Numbered from the stretch's first letter, positions 44,730-53,374 are shown. The stretch: DNA of 64,000 bases from Bacillus sp. DNRA2 (GCF_012843265.1 NZ_JABAIT010000011.1:1-64000); one strand, 5' to 3'. Numbers and translations are program-made. Notes: a model not told the origin generated them from the letters alone.

Positions 44730-45572
44730 TTAGTCCTTCCTGAAGAAGCCAAATATTCCGGTTGTTTGGATGATATTTGTGAATGCTCCGGGATCAACTT
44801 CCTTAATAATTCGTTCCAAATCATACAACTCGTACCTCGTTATTACCGTCATCAACATTTCCTTGGGCTCATTGGTAAAGCCCCCTTTAACATTGATTGA
44901 GGTAATCCCGCGTACCAATTTGGCATGAATCGCCTTCTTGAGTTCCTCCGGTTTTTTTGTAATGATCATGGCTGTTAATTTCACATGACGAGTATGGATG
45001 GCATCAATTACCCTAGTCGAGACATACAATGTAACAAGCGTATAAAGCGCCTTCTCCCAGCCGAACAATAACCCTGCTGATAATATGATGAAAGAATTTA
45101 ACGCAAAAATGTAAGTGCCGACCGGTCGATCCTTCATTCTCGATAAAAGCATCGCAACAATATCCATTCCACCGGTTGACGCGCCCCATTTTAACGTAAA
45201 ACCAACACCTACAGCAGAAATCACACTACCAAAAACGGCATTCAACAGAATGTCGTCAGATACTTCCTTAACTGGGACGATTCCTAGAAATAAAGACATT
45301 AATAACACACTAATAAAACTATAAATAGTAAACGACTTACCGACCTTCTTCCAGGCGATGATTGTTACCGGTATATTAAAAAGGAAATATAATACCCCTG
45401 TAGACAAAGTAAACGGTGTATAATCCGTAACAATCTTTGAGACTAATTGAGCTGCTCCACTAAATCCGCTCGAATATACATTGGCAGGAATCAAAAACAA
45501 ATTTAAAGCCATTGCATTTAATACAGCTCCGATTAATACAGCAATGATTTTTCTTATTTCCGTTATGACCAT
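44730..45572 (-). CDS. yitT: YitT family membrane protein
   Basis: A 280-residue protein with five N-terminal membrane helices (DUF161 repeats; AVLNAMALNLFLIPANVYSSGFSG is the typical first repeat and GFTLKWGASTGGMDIVA the second). A C-terminal cytoplasmic DUF2179 domain (GITSINVKGGFTNEPKEMLMTVI) follows, recalling nucleotide-binding regulatory domains. The transport role is unproven. The ATG follows GGGGGT. It diverges from yitS, as in B. subtilis. Confidence 0.9.
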   Translation of the reverse strand: MVITEIRKIIAVLIGAVLNAMALNLFLIPANVYSSGFSGAAQLVSKIVTDYTPFTLSTGVLYFLFNIPVTIIAWKKVGKSFTIYSFISVLLMSLFLGIVPVKEVSDDILLNAVFGSVISAVGVGFTLKWGASTGGMDIVAMLLSRMKDRPVGTYIFALNSFIILSAGLLFGWEKALYTLVTLYVSTRVIDAIHTRHVKLTAMIITKKPEELKKAIHAKLVRGITSINVKGGFTNEPKEMLMTVITRYELYDLERIIKEVDPGAFTNIIQTTGIFGFFRKD

Positions 45573-45675
45573 TCTAAGACCCCCAACATTATAGTGAACA
45601 CATAGTGAAAGATTGTATTTTTTTCAAGGAACCGATACACTTAAAATAAATATTTCGCAAAAGCAGGTGAAACAA

Positions 45676-46536
45676 ATGGCATTAACAATTATCACGGATA
45701 GTGGAGCAGATTTACCATTAAGCTACTTTAAAGAAAATAATGTTATTCTACTATCATTAAAGGTCCAACTTGATGATAAGGAATATGATGATTTAATTGA
45801 AATCGAACCTAGTAAAATATATCAGGCCATTCGAGAAGGGAAAATTCCGAAAACAGCTCAAGTTCCACCAAATGTTTTTGAGGATCTATTTACGGAAATG
45901 GCAAAAAACAATCAAGATGGCGTGTATATCGCATTCTCTTCTGGGCTTTCCGGTACATACTCAACCGCCTCAATGATTCTTAATCAAGTGAAAGAAGATT
46001 ATCCTGATTTTAAGCTAACCGTCATCGACTCAACTTGTGCGTCATTGGGACATGGTTTAGTCGTCATGGAGGCCGTCCGCCTGGTGAACGCAGGCGTCCC
46101 AAAAGAAGAACTTGTAAATCAAGTTGAATTCTTTAGCCATCATATGGAAAGTCTTGTCTCGGTCCACGATTTAGACTACTTAGCCCGTGGCGGTCGATTA
46201 TCAAAGGCATCAGCATTTTTAGGTGGTCTTTTAAACATTAAACCTTTAATCCATATGGAAGAAGGCAAGCTTGTTCCAATTGAAAAGCTTCGTGGCAAGA
46301 AAAAAGTGTTAAGCCGCTTGATTGAATTAATGAAGGAGCGTGGCGACCAGCTCGAGACTCAAATTATCGGCATCAGCCATGCTGAAAGCGATGATACCCT
46401 TCAAGACATTAAAGCGATGATTGAAGATACATTTCATCCAAAACAGATTGTTGTCACCGACATAGGTTCAGCTATAGGAGCTCACACCGGTCCTGGAACG
46501 ATCGCTATCTTCTTTTTAAATAAGATTCCATCTTAA
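45676..46536 (+). CDS. yitS: DegV family fatty-acid-binding protein YitS
   Basis: A 286-residue DegV/FakB-type protein. The start MALTIITDSGADLPLSYF and the SSGLSGTYSTASM loop line the fatty-acid pocket. The C-terminal IGSAIGAHTGPGTIAIFF is the family signature. FakB proteins present fatty acids to the kinase FakA for phospholipid incorporation; whether this paralogue does so is not known. The ATG at 45676 follows AGGTGA; an upstream in-frame ATG at 45613 lacks a site. Confidence 0.9.
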   Translation: MALTIITDSGADLPLSYFKENNVILLSLKVQLDDKEYDDLIEIEPSKIYQAIREGKIPKTAQVPPNVFEDLFTEMAKNNQDGVYIAFSSGLSGTYSTASMILNQVKEDYPDFKLTVIDSTCASLGHGLVVMEAVRLVNAGVPKEELVNQVEFFSHHMESLVSVHDLDYLARGGRLSKASAFLGGLLNIKPLIHMEEGKLVPIEKLRGKKKVLSRLIELMKERGDQLETQIIGISHAESDDTLQDIKAMIEDTFHPKQIVVTDIGSAIGAHTGPGTIAIFFLNKIPS

Positions 46537-46606
46537 CGCCATTTACATACTCCTTTCTCATCTGACAAACAATAAACTGTAGTTATTTTTGAAAGGAGAA
46601 TGGAAA

Positions 46607-46738
46607 ATGCCGCGTACATCTGATAATGACAAAAAGGCCCAGGACAATAATGCATTGAGGCACGAAAAGAATATGATGCGCGAAAAAAATCGCAAAGCCG
46701 GAGAACGGTCGTATTCTAAAAAGACTGATCACCTATAA
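46607..46738 (+). CDS. Small charged protein, DUF3941-like
   Basis: A 43-residue ORF missed by length filters. GAAAGGAG lies eight bases before its ATG. The product begins MPRTSDNDKKAQDNNALRH and ends YSKKTDHL. It is highly hydrophilic and rich in Lys, Asn and Asp, with no hydrophobic segment, like small Bacillaceae proteins of the DUF3941 type (memory, not verified). It lies alone between yitS and the yitL terminator. The charged, disordered character would fit a sporulation or stress protein. Confidence 0.65.
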   Translation: MPRTSDNDKKAQDNNALRHEKNMMREKNRKAGERSYSKKTDHL

Positions 46739-46758
46739 GAAAAGCGCAAGGCGCATAG

Positions 46759-46795
46759 AAAAAGAGGGCACTCCTTAATTGGAGTCGCCCTCTTC
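46759..46795 (-). terminator. Terminator of yitL
   Basis: GAGGGCACTCC pairs with GGAGTCGCCCTC (one bulge/mismatch) around TTAATT. On the minus strand it ends in TTTTTC. The yitL stop codon lies in the loop. Confidence 0.85.
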
Positions 46796-47653
46796 TTTCT
46801 TAATATAAGTCCAGCGGTCTTCCTGATAGACCTTGCCCTCTTTCATTAATTTCCCAAGCGCACGTTTAAAGGCGGCTTTGCTCATGTTGAAGCGTTCCGT
46901 AATATCCTCAGGTAAGCTCTTGTCACCATAAGGCATCGCCCCATTTCGTGTTAACAAGTACTGATAAATTTTATCAGCATCAACGTCTTGCACATCCTGC
47001 TTTCTTGCAAGCATAGACACATTGATCGTACCGTCCACTTTGACATCAATGACGCGCCCCTCGACTTTTTCACCAAGACGCGGCTCATTCGGGCGCTGTG
47101 ATTCATGGATGAATCCCTTGTATCCTTCAGCCGTGAACAACCAGCTACCAACCTTCGCTGTTCGATATATATAGCCATGAACATTTTTGTTAAAATCTTT
47201 CTCAGTGGCTTCTACCGCTTTTTCCTCCATAATTGGATCGGTAGCAAGTTTCGCATAGAGGCGTTGGTTTTTGTTGACGCGAATCGTTACATACAATAAA
47301 TCACCAACTGTTGGCCAGACTGCTTTATGCGCAGGTAAATCTTCTTCCCCAAGCAACAGTTCCTTTTGGGTACCAATATCTAAAAATACCCCTAAGCCAG
47401 GCTTTACATCCGCAACCTTCACCCACTCATATTTTCCAACAGTCACAAGTGGAATCGTATCAGTTGCGGCGATTCGCCCATGTGAATCTGTATAAAGAAA
47501 CACATTGACCGCTTCATCAAGGCTGTAAGTTTTGCTTGCTTCATTTTTATGCATCAATACATCTTCTGTACCATCTGTTAAGAAATAGCCAAATTCTGAT
47601 TCTCTCGTTACGGTTAGTTCGATGACATGACCTAAATTTTCTGCTAAAGGCAT
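46775..47653 (-). CDS. cvfB: S1-like RNA-binding protein CvfB (YitL)
   Basis: A 292-residue RNA-binding protein with three S1-type OB domains and a C-terminal winged helix (FNMSKAAFKRALGKLMKEGKVYQ). In S. aureus CvfB affects virulence gene expression; in Bacillus the orthologue is YitL. The ATG at 47653 is eight bases after GGAGG; the ATG at 47668 is part of that site region. The DVLMHKNEASKTY and GFIHESQRP segments fit S1 folds. No operon partner is seen. Confidence 0.9.
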   Translation of the reverse strand: MPLAENLGHVIELTVTRESEFGYFLTDGTEDVLMHKNEASKTYSLDEAVNVFLYTDSHGRIAATDTIPLVTVGKYEWVKVADVKPGLGVFLDIGTQKELLLGEEDLPAHKAVWPTVGDLLYVTIRVNKNQRLYAKLATDPIMEEKAVEATEKDFNKNVHGYIYRTAKVGSWLFTAEGYKGFIHESQRPNEPRLGEKVEGRVIDVKVDGTINVSMLARKQDVQDVDADKIYQYLLTRNGAMPYGDKSLPEDITERFNMSKAAFKRALGKLMKEGKVYQEDRWTYIKKEEGDSN

Positions 47654-47755
47654 GCTTTTTTCCTCCATTTAATTTTAAATAATCCATTGTGAAATATGAA
47701 CTTCTATATTTTACTACAATGGGAAAAATTAAACGAGGTCAGCGTCATGTTTTTT

Positions 47756-49630
47756 CTAGCTCTTCGTGATTGGAGATTGATTGTTAAATTTTATCAGGCG
47801 CATCGCATTTAAAATAACCAGCAATACGCTTGCCTCATGAATAAACATCCCTGATGCTAAATGAACGGAGCCAAATAATACTCCAATTAGTAAAAAGACT
47901 ACAGTCGCCACAGCGAATAATGTATTTTGCTTCATATTTCGAATCGTTGCTTTCGATAGCGAGTAGGCATGAGAAAACTGCATCAATTTATCAGCCATTA
48001 GCACAACATCAGCAGTTTCCATTGAGATGTCCGTACCGCCTTTACCCATTGCTAAACCGATATCTGCTGTGGCAATCGCTGGCGCATCATTTATACCATC
48101 GCCTGCCATCGCCACGACATGACCGCTGTTTTTTAAGATTTTCACAAACTCAACTTTATTTTCAGGTAGTAACTCAGCATGAAATTCGTCCAAACCTAAT
48201 TGCGTTGCGACTAACTGAGCGGTGTGCCGATTATCACCTGTCAGCATCACCATTTTCTTTATCCCGTTCTTTTTCATTTCAGTCAGCGCTTTGCGGGCAT
48301 CATCTCGAATTTGATCAGCAATCGAAATAATTCCACCGATTTGTCCATCAATAGCTGCAAAGATTGCAGTATTACCTGTTTTTTCACGTGATAGTGCATA
48401 ATCAGTGATATTTTTGGAAAGAGTGATGTTTTCACTGTCCATAAAATTGCGGTTGCCGATGATTAAGCTGTTACCCCCAACCTTTGCTCTGATACCGTTA
48501 CCTTTAATGATTTCACCATCGGCAATGTCCCTCGTTAGCTCTAGATTACGAGCTTTTGCCTCTTTCACAATCGTTTGCCCTAAATGGTGCTCCGAAATGG
48601 TTTCGGCCTGAGCGACCAATTTTAACAGTTCATTTTCGGTAAATATACCAAAGGTTTTAATATCAGTGACCTCCGGTTTCCCTTTCGTTAACGTACCTGT
48701 TTTATCAAAGACAACAGTGTCCACCTTCGCAAACTTATCCATGACCTCACCACCTTTAACAAGCACACCATTTTTGGCGCCATTACCAATTCCAGCCACA
48801 TTTGAAACTGGAGCGCCAATAACCAATGCTCCAGGGCAGGCGATGACAAGAAAGGTGATCGCTATATGGAGGTCTCTGGTTAAAACAAGAACCACTAATG
48901 CCAAGATTACTACAGTAGGTGTGTAGTAGTTAGAAAATTTATTTAAGTATTTTTCCGTTTTTGATTTTGATTCCTGGGCCTCTTCCACTAATTCAATAAT
49001 TCTTGCAAATGTTGTATTGTCACCCACCTTTTCGGCGATTACTTCAATATAGCCATTATCCACAATCGTGCCACAAAAGACTTTATCACTGATTTTTTTC
49101 TGTGCAGGTACAGATTCACCTGTAACTGCTGCCTCATTTAAAGTAGCCTGCCCGGAGGTGATTCGACCATCAACAGGAACCTTCCCTCCAGCATAAATAA
49201 TTACTTGGTCACCAATTTCAACCTCATCAACTGGGATTGTAACACTCATATGATTGCGAAGCACAACCGCTTCCTCGGGCGCCATCTCGAGCAGGGCTTT
49301 TAATGCTGAACGTGTTTTCGCTAAAGTACGAGCTTCTAAATAATCACCAAACAAGAACAAAAACGTTACAACTGCCGATTCAGTATATTCCTGAATGATT
49401 AACGCCCCAATCACTGCAATCGTGACCAATAACTCAATGCTGAAGGTTTTCATCCTTAGCGATTGAATTGCTTTATAAGCAATAGGAATTCCTGCAAGAA
49501 TGGTTGTCAGGATAAAGGCAATTTGTTGTAGTTTCTCTTGACCGATAGCTCCCACCGTAAAACCGCTTACGATTAAACCAAGTGCAATGACGGTCACATA
49601 ATTTTTATTCTTTTTAATAAAATGATTCAT
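47756..49630 (-). CDS. Heavy-metal translocating P-type ATPase with CPG motif
   Basis: A 624-residue P1B-type ATPase. It has paired N-terminal helices, the actuator motif TGES (residues 170-173), phosphorylation site DKTGT with Asp309, and GDGIND near residue 510. The membrane metal site reads Cys265-Pro-Gly, not CPC, and the nucleotide-binding SEHP motif reads SEHH. It lacks an N-terminal HMA domain; instead a separate HMA protein is encoded 16 bases upstream. The metal is uncertain (Zn/Cd/Co types are likelier than Cu). The short linker and promoter palindromes suggest one metal-responsive operon. Confidence 0.88.
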   Translation of the reverse strand: MNHFIKKNKNYVTVIALGLIVSGFTVGAIGQEKLQQIAFILTTILAGIPIAYKAIQSLRMKTFSIELLVTIAVIGALIIQEYTESAVVTFLFLFGDYLEARTLAKTRSALKALLEMAPEEAVVLRNHMSVTIPVDEVEIGDQVIIYAGGKVPVDGRITSGQATLNEAAVTGESVPAQKKISDKVFCGTIVDNGYIEVIAEKVGDNTTFARIIELVEEAQESKSKTEKYLNKFSNYYTPTVVILALVVLVLTRDLHIAITFLVIACPGALVIGAPVSNVAGIGNGAKNGVLVKGGEVMDKFAKVDTVVFDKTGTLTKGKPEVTDIKTFGIFTENELLKLVAQAETISEHHLGQTIVKEAKARNLELTRDIADGEIIKGNGIRAKVGGNSLIIGNRNFMDSENITLSKNITDYALSREKTGNTAIFAAIDGQIGGIISIADQIRDDARKALTEMKKNGIKKMVMLTGDNRHTAQLVATQLGLDEFHAELLPENKVEFVKILKNSGHVVAMAGDGINDAPAIATADIGLAMGKGGTDISMETADVVLMADKLMQFSHAYSLSKATIRNMKQNTLFAVATVVFLLIGVLFGSVHLASGMFIHEASVLLVILNAMRLIKFNNQSPITKS

Positions 49631-49645
49631 GATTTCATCCTCTCG

Positions 49646-49867
49646 TTAAGAAACTTTAGTTAATAACACCTCGTAACCAAGCTTTTTAATGGTTTCTTCA
49701 AGTACCGTCGCGTTTACTAGTGTTGCATCGAATTCCGTTTTGACCTTACTTGAATTGAACATCACCTTGACTGAGGCCACTCCGTCAATTTTCTGAAGGG
49801 AAGATTCTATTTTTTTTATACAAGATGGACATGTTAATTCCTCTAATTGAAAACTCGCTAATGACAT
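49646..49867 (-). CDS. Stand-alone heavy-metal-associated (HMA) domain protein
   Basis: A 73-residue ferredoxin-fold metal-binding protein with the motif LTCPSCIKKIE, a CxxC (Cys-Pro-Ser-Cys) binding site at about residues 13-16. It probably hands a metal ion to the adjacent ATPase, which lacks its own HMA domain. It is the first gene of the two-gene operon. The ATG is seven bases after AAAGGAGG. It resembles CopZ/MerP-type chaperones, but CPSC with a CPG ATPase argues against a standard copper pair. Confidence 0.85.
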   Translation of the reverse strand: MSLASFQLEELTCPSCIKKIESSLQKIDGVASVKVMFNSSKVKTEFDATLVNATVLEETIKKLGYEVLLTKVS

Positions 49868-49905
49868 GATCCAGTTCCTCCTTTAATGGTTTATAGCTAG
49901 ATTTT

Positions 49906-49942
49906 ATAATGATCATTATGAAAAATAATTGACATGAGTCAA
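49906..49942 (-). promoter_or_regulatory. Promoter with two palindromes for the HMA-ATPase operon
   Basis: On the minus strand, TTGACT (49937-49942) and CATAAT (49915-49920) are 16 bases apart. TTGACTCATGTCAA (49929-49942) covers the -35 and the perfect 14-bp palindrome ATAATGATCATTAT (49906-49919) covers the -10. This geometry fits repression by a metal sensor; the regulator family is not identified. Confidence 0.7.
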
Positions 49943-50044
49943 GTTCGCAATAAATGTTTATTAGGAAGCAATCGTTTTTATTTTGCTGAATTTTTACTAT
50001 AATGGAACTATAAGTGAATAAAGTAAAAATTTTCGGAGGTAGCT

Positions 50045-50536
50045 ATGGCAAAGGATAGTTCATTTGATATTGTTTCACAGGTTGATTTTTCTGAAGTTAC
50101 CAATGCTATTAACTTAACAATGAAAGAAATCGGAACACGTTACGATTTTAAAGGAAGCAAAAGCGAGGTAAAGCTAGATAAGGAAGAGCTCGTGCTCATT
50201 TCTGATGATGAATATAAGCTTGGCCAATTGAAAGACGTTCTGTTCAGCAAATTATTCAAGCGCGGTGTACCGATTAAAAACCTTGATTATGGCAAAATTG
50301 AAGGGGCATCCGGTGGCACTGTTCGCCAACGTGCCAAATTAGTTCAGGGAATTGATAAAGAAAACGCAAAGAAAATTAATACAATTATTAAAAACAGTGG
50401 TGTCAAAGTGAAGAGCCAAATTCAAGACGACCAAGTTCGTGTAACTGGAAAAAGCCGGGATGATCTCCAAAAAATCATCACTGCCGTGCGTGAGGCTGAC
50501 CTAACTGTAGACGTGCAGTTTGTGAATTACCGCTAA
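50045..50536 (+). CDS. yitK: YajQ family nucleotide-binding protein (YitK)
   Basis: A 163-residue UPF0234/YajQ protein with two ferredoxin-like domains. The start [29 protein letters not shown] and the C-terminal [21 protein letters not shown] are diagnostic. Relatives bind nucleotides, including c-di-GMP in some species, and tRNA. The ATG follows GGAGGTAGCT. It diverges from the metal operon and shares a terminator with the amylase-like gene. Confidence 0.95.
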   Translation: MAKDSSFDIVSQVDFSEVTNAINLTMKEIGTRYDFKGSKSEVKLDKEELVLISDDEYKLGQLKDVLFSKLFKRGVPIKNLDYGKIEGASGGTVRQRAKLVQGIDKENAKKINTIIKNSGVKVKSQIQDDQVRVTGKSRDDLQKIITAVREADLTVDVQFVNYR

Positions 50537-50543
50537 AATACAA

Positions 50544-50576
50544 CAGGACTGGAATTTTGATTCCAGTCCTGCTTTT
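50544..50576. terminator. Bidirectional terminator, yajQ / amylase-like gene
   Basis: CAGGACTGGAA pairs perfectly with TTCCAGTCCTG across TTTTGA, followed by CTTTT on the plus strand. It lies between convergent genes. Confidence 0.88.
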
Positions 50577-50578
50577 CA

Positions 50579-52039
50579 TTATTCTGTTGCTTTTCGTTTT
50601 CTACGTTTTAATAACATAATAATAAACACCGTAAACAGCAAATAAACGATTCCCATTACGACAATGTATGGAATGTTTAAGCCGCTTTTTTCTGTGACCA
50701 TATATATTTCAGCTTCATCACGGTCGACAATCAGCTTATACTTGCCATCCTTCGCCTTCGCTTGATCGTCCATGAGCAACCCTTGCAACTGCATATCCTC
50801 GGCAATTTTATCAGCCTCAATCGTGATGTTTTGTGTTTTCGATGTATTGTTGATGGCAATCACAGCAATTTCGCCTTCATATTCCCGCTTGTACACAATC
50901 ATGCCACCCTCAGCATATAACGGTTCAAATGTCCCCTTCGTCAATGCAGGGATTTTATTCCGCAACTCACCCAGCTTCGTAATATAGTCAACAAGATCCT
51001 GGTCAGTCCTGAAATCCATTTGCTTATGATCGCTTGCATTCCCTTCAAGCGCAATTTCACTACCATAATAAACTACCGGAACGCCCGGGGCGGTATAAAG
51101 GCACGTTAGCGCCAGTTTCCAGCGTGAGCCAGGATGGAGGTTGTTAACGACTGCCTCATGGGTAAAGCGGTTCATCCGCAAATTGTCCATGAAATTGGCC
51201 ACAACTTTTTGCGATGAAATTTGTTGATTTTTTTCTAAAATCGGAATCATATCTGCCAGTGGGGCGTCCGGCTTTGCAAAGCCTTTACGCAGCACTTGAT
51301 TTCCTTGATAATCAGCGATTCCATCTATTTCTGTTTCTTCCCCGTCTAACGCTGTGTTATCACTGAGCAAGAACACACTTGGATTACTCTGTTTGATTTC
51401 TTTTGAAAAATTGTTCCAAAATTCCGTTGTATTTGGCTGACTTTGATCAAGCACATAGCCGTCAATATCAGTTTCTGCTATCCACCAATCGCCAACCTCA
51501 ACAAGATAATCTTGAACGTCGCTATTGCCAAGATTAAGCAGTGGCTGTCCTGATTGATTAGAAGTGAACCAATCCTTTTTGTCAGCTTCCTTTAGAAAAG
51601 GATGATCAGTACCCGCTGTGTTTGGTGCGAATTCAATCATAACCTTTAAATCGCGTTTATGCGCTTCCTTCACAAGACTCTTAAACTGCTTAAGCGTCCC
51701 AAAATGCTCTTCAGTTTTTTTAAAATTGTTCACCCAATAGCCTTGATAGCCTTTTTCCTGATTAGCAAAAATCGGAGACAAGGCAATCGTCGTAAAGCCC
51801 ATTTTCTTAATGTAATCAAGCTGCAATTCTACCCCTTTAAAATCGCCGCCATGATAGGCTGTTGGATCACTCGAGTCCACCGTAAAATCATTAGTCGTAT
51901 CACCATTATTGAAGCGATCAATCATGATGTAATAAATTGATTCATTCTCCCAGTTATCTTCTTTGTTTTCAGCAGCTACTGCCGTTCCAGATAAAAGAAG
52001 AAACATGGTCAGTATGAAAGTAAACATCCCTTTATTCAA
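50579..52039 (-). CDS. Membrane-anchored alpha-amylase-like protein with lost catalytic residues
   Basis: A 486-residue GH13-like protein with a signal peptide (1-22) and a C-terminal anchor (about 456-478, followed by RRKRK). The (beta/alpha)8 scaffold is recognisable (LDYIKKMGFTTIALSPIF; PGVPVVYYGSEI). Of the four conserved regions, region I reads VMIEFAPNTAG (Asp to Glu136, His to Thr141) and region II GYVLDQ keeps the nucleophile Asp198 but lacks the Arg. Region III reads FLLSDNT, where GE is expected (Asp227). Region IV reads DNLRMN, where NHD is expected (Leu287, Arg288). It is probably a non-catalytic glucan-binding or scaffold protein at the cell surface. The ATG follows GGGGGAGCGGAAGC. 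Confidence 0.85.
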   Translation of the reverse strand: MNKGMFTFILTMFLLLSGTAVAAENKEDNWENESIYYIMIDRFNNGDTTNDFTVDSSDPTAYHGGDFKGVELQLDYIKKMGFTTIALSPIFANQEKGYQGYWVNNFKKTEEHFGTLKQFKSLVKEAHKRDLKVMIEFAPNTAGTDHPFLKEADKKDWFTSNQSGQPLLNLGNSDVQDYLVEVGDWWIAETDIDGYVLDQSQPNTTEFWNNFSKEIKQSNPSVFLLSDNTALDGEETEIDGIADYQGNQVLRKGFAKPDAPLADMIPILEKNQQISSQKVVANFMDNLRMNRFTHEAVVNNLHPGSRWKLALTCLYTAPGVPVVYYGSEIALEGNASDHKQMDFRTDQDLVDYITKLGELRNKIPALTKGTFEPLYAEGGMIVYKREYEGEIAVIAINNTSKTQNITIEADKIAEDMQLQGLLMDDQAKAKDGKYKLIVDRDEAEIYMVTEKSGLNIPYIVVMGIVYLLFTVFIIMLLKRRKRKATE

Positions 52040-52277
52040 GCTTCCGCTCCCCCTTGAAATGAGATGATTCGCAAGTATTCGCTAAATCTTCTCACAATTT
52101 TACATATGACTCTAGATTAGCTTGTTAAGAGGATAAGGTCAAACAAGAAAGATTATGTAATATTTTTGAAAAATAAAAAGGGAAAGAGGTCGAATTGAGT
52201 TTGATAGCGAATCATTATGTTTATGGCGAAGTTTTGTAATTTTTTTATTAGATTATTATAAGTAAGGAGAATCGACA

Positions 52278-53243
52278 ATGTATATGAACAAACGAAAACG
52301 ATCGCGGAAACTCGAATTGCTCGAGGCAGTCCTTTGCCGAATTCGAAGCAATCATCCAAAGATTCCTGTTATTCAAGAGCAGCTGAGGCGTGAAAAATCA
52401 GGACACCAAGGTGAATTAACTCTAGATTCTTTTCTTCATTACCTTCCCTATCAAGATTACTACATCATCAAAGGACTGCGCTTAGCCAACGAGCGTCACA
52501 CCCACTTCCAAATTGATACCTTGCTCCTAACTCCAACACATATTCCAATTATTGAAGCCAAAAATCTAGCCGGTACCATCGAAGTTGATGAAAACCGTGC
52601 TCAAATGATTCAAAACGGTGAAATCGGCTACGAAAATCCGATGCTCCAGGCACAATTTCAGCTTGGTGAATTACACAGATGGCTTGCGAGTTTCGGATTT
52701 CCGATTGCATCGTTCGAATATTTGGTAGCGTTGACGAATCAAAATTGTATCATTAAAACCACACCTGGCTCCGAAGCAGAGTTTCGAGTATGCCGTGGCC
52801 GCAGTGTCATTCCTCGCCTGAATCAATTTTCGGCAAAATATCAACACGTTATTTATTCACATACCGACCTTCAATACATAAGCCAAGTGTTGTTAAAGCA
52901 TCATGTTGAACCTACATACAATATCGAAAAAATGTATAAAATAAAGTGCTCTGAAGTATTCTGCGGGGTGCATTGTCCGCTCTGCGGCCAGCTCGGTATG
53001 AAATATCACGGGGGCTCATGGCACTGCATGAGATGTGAGTGTAAATCTAAAGATGCACATCTTAAAGCGTTAAAAGACTATTACCTGATTTTTGGTCCAG
53101 AGATCACAAATCAGCAGTTTCGTGAATTTTTGGGATTAGAATCTATTTATGTAGCTTCAAAAATGTTGAAGAAGTTGGGGCTACCACACACTGATGCAAA
53201 GAAAAATAGAGTTTATCAACTTCCTTTTGAGATTAAAAAGTAA
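52278..53243 (+). CDS. NERD domain and zinc-ribbon protein
   Basis: A 321-residue protein. The NERD nuclease-related domain (about residues 43-150) has GHQGELTLDSFL and HFQIDTLLLTPTHIPIIEAKNLAG, keeping the D-x(n)-ExK pattern of PD-(D/E)xK-like folds. A C-terminal zinc ribbon HCPLCG ... WHCMRCECK follows, and the last 60 residues look like a helical DNA-binding module. The ATG follows AAGGAG, with a second ATG two codons later. Family members are found in plasmid, mobile and defence contexts and in Bacillus chromosomes; the substrate is unknown. It is directly followed by a 20-bp phased repeat array. Confidence 0.83.
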   Translation: MYMNKRKRSRKLELLEAVLCRIRSNHPKIPVIQEQLRREKSGHQGELTLDSFLHYLPYQDYYIIKGLRLANERHTHFQIDTLLLTPTHIPIIEAKNLAGTIEVDENRAQMIQNGEIGYENPMLQAQFQLGELHRWLASFGFPIASFEYLVALTNQNCIIKTTPGSEAEFRVCRGRSVIPRLNQFSAKYQHVIYSHTDLQYISQVLLKHHVEPTYNIEKMYKIKCSEVFCGVHCPLCGQLGMKYHGGSWHCMRCECKSKDAHLKALKDYYLIFGPEITNQQFREFLGLESIYVASKMLKKLGLPHTDAKKNRVYQLPFEIKK

Positions 53244-53257
53244 GGTGCGAACAAGCT

Positions 53258-53347
53258 TATTTGCCATTTTTTAAATTTATTTGCCAAATTGTAGATTTAT
53301 TTGCCAATTTTAATTTTTATTTGCCAAAATAAAGATTTATTTGCCAA
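53258..53347. repeat. Five-copy tandem array with exact 20-bp period
   Basis: TTATTTGCCA begins at 53258, 53278, 53298, 53318 and 53338, exactly 20 bases apart. The variable half of each unit is A/T only, apart from single G or C bases. The array starts 14 bases after the NERD gene stop and ends before the asnB terminator. Confidence 0.9.
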
Positions 53348-53374
53348 AACCGATTTTCAGCACTCATACCCAAA

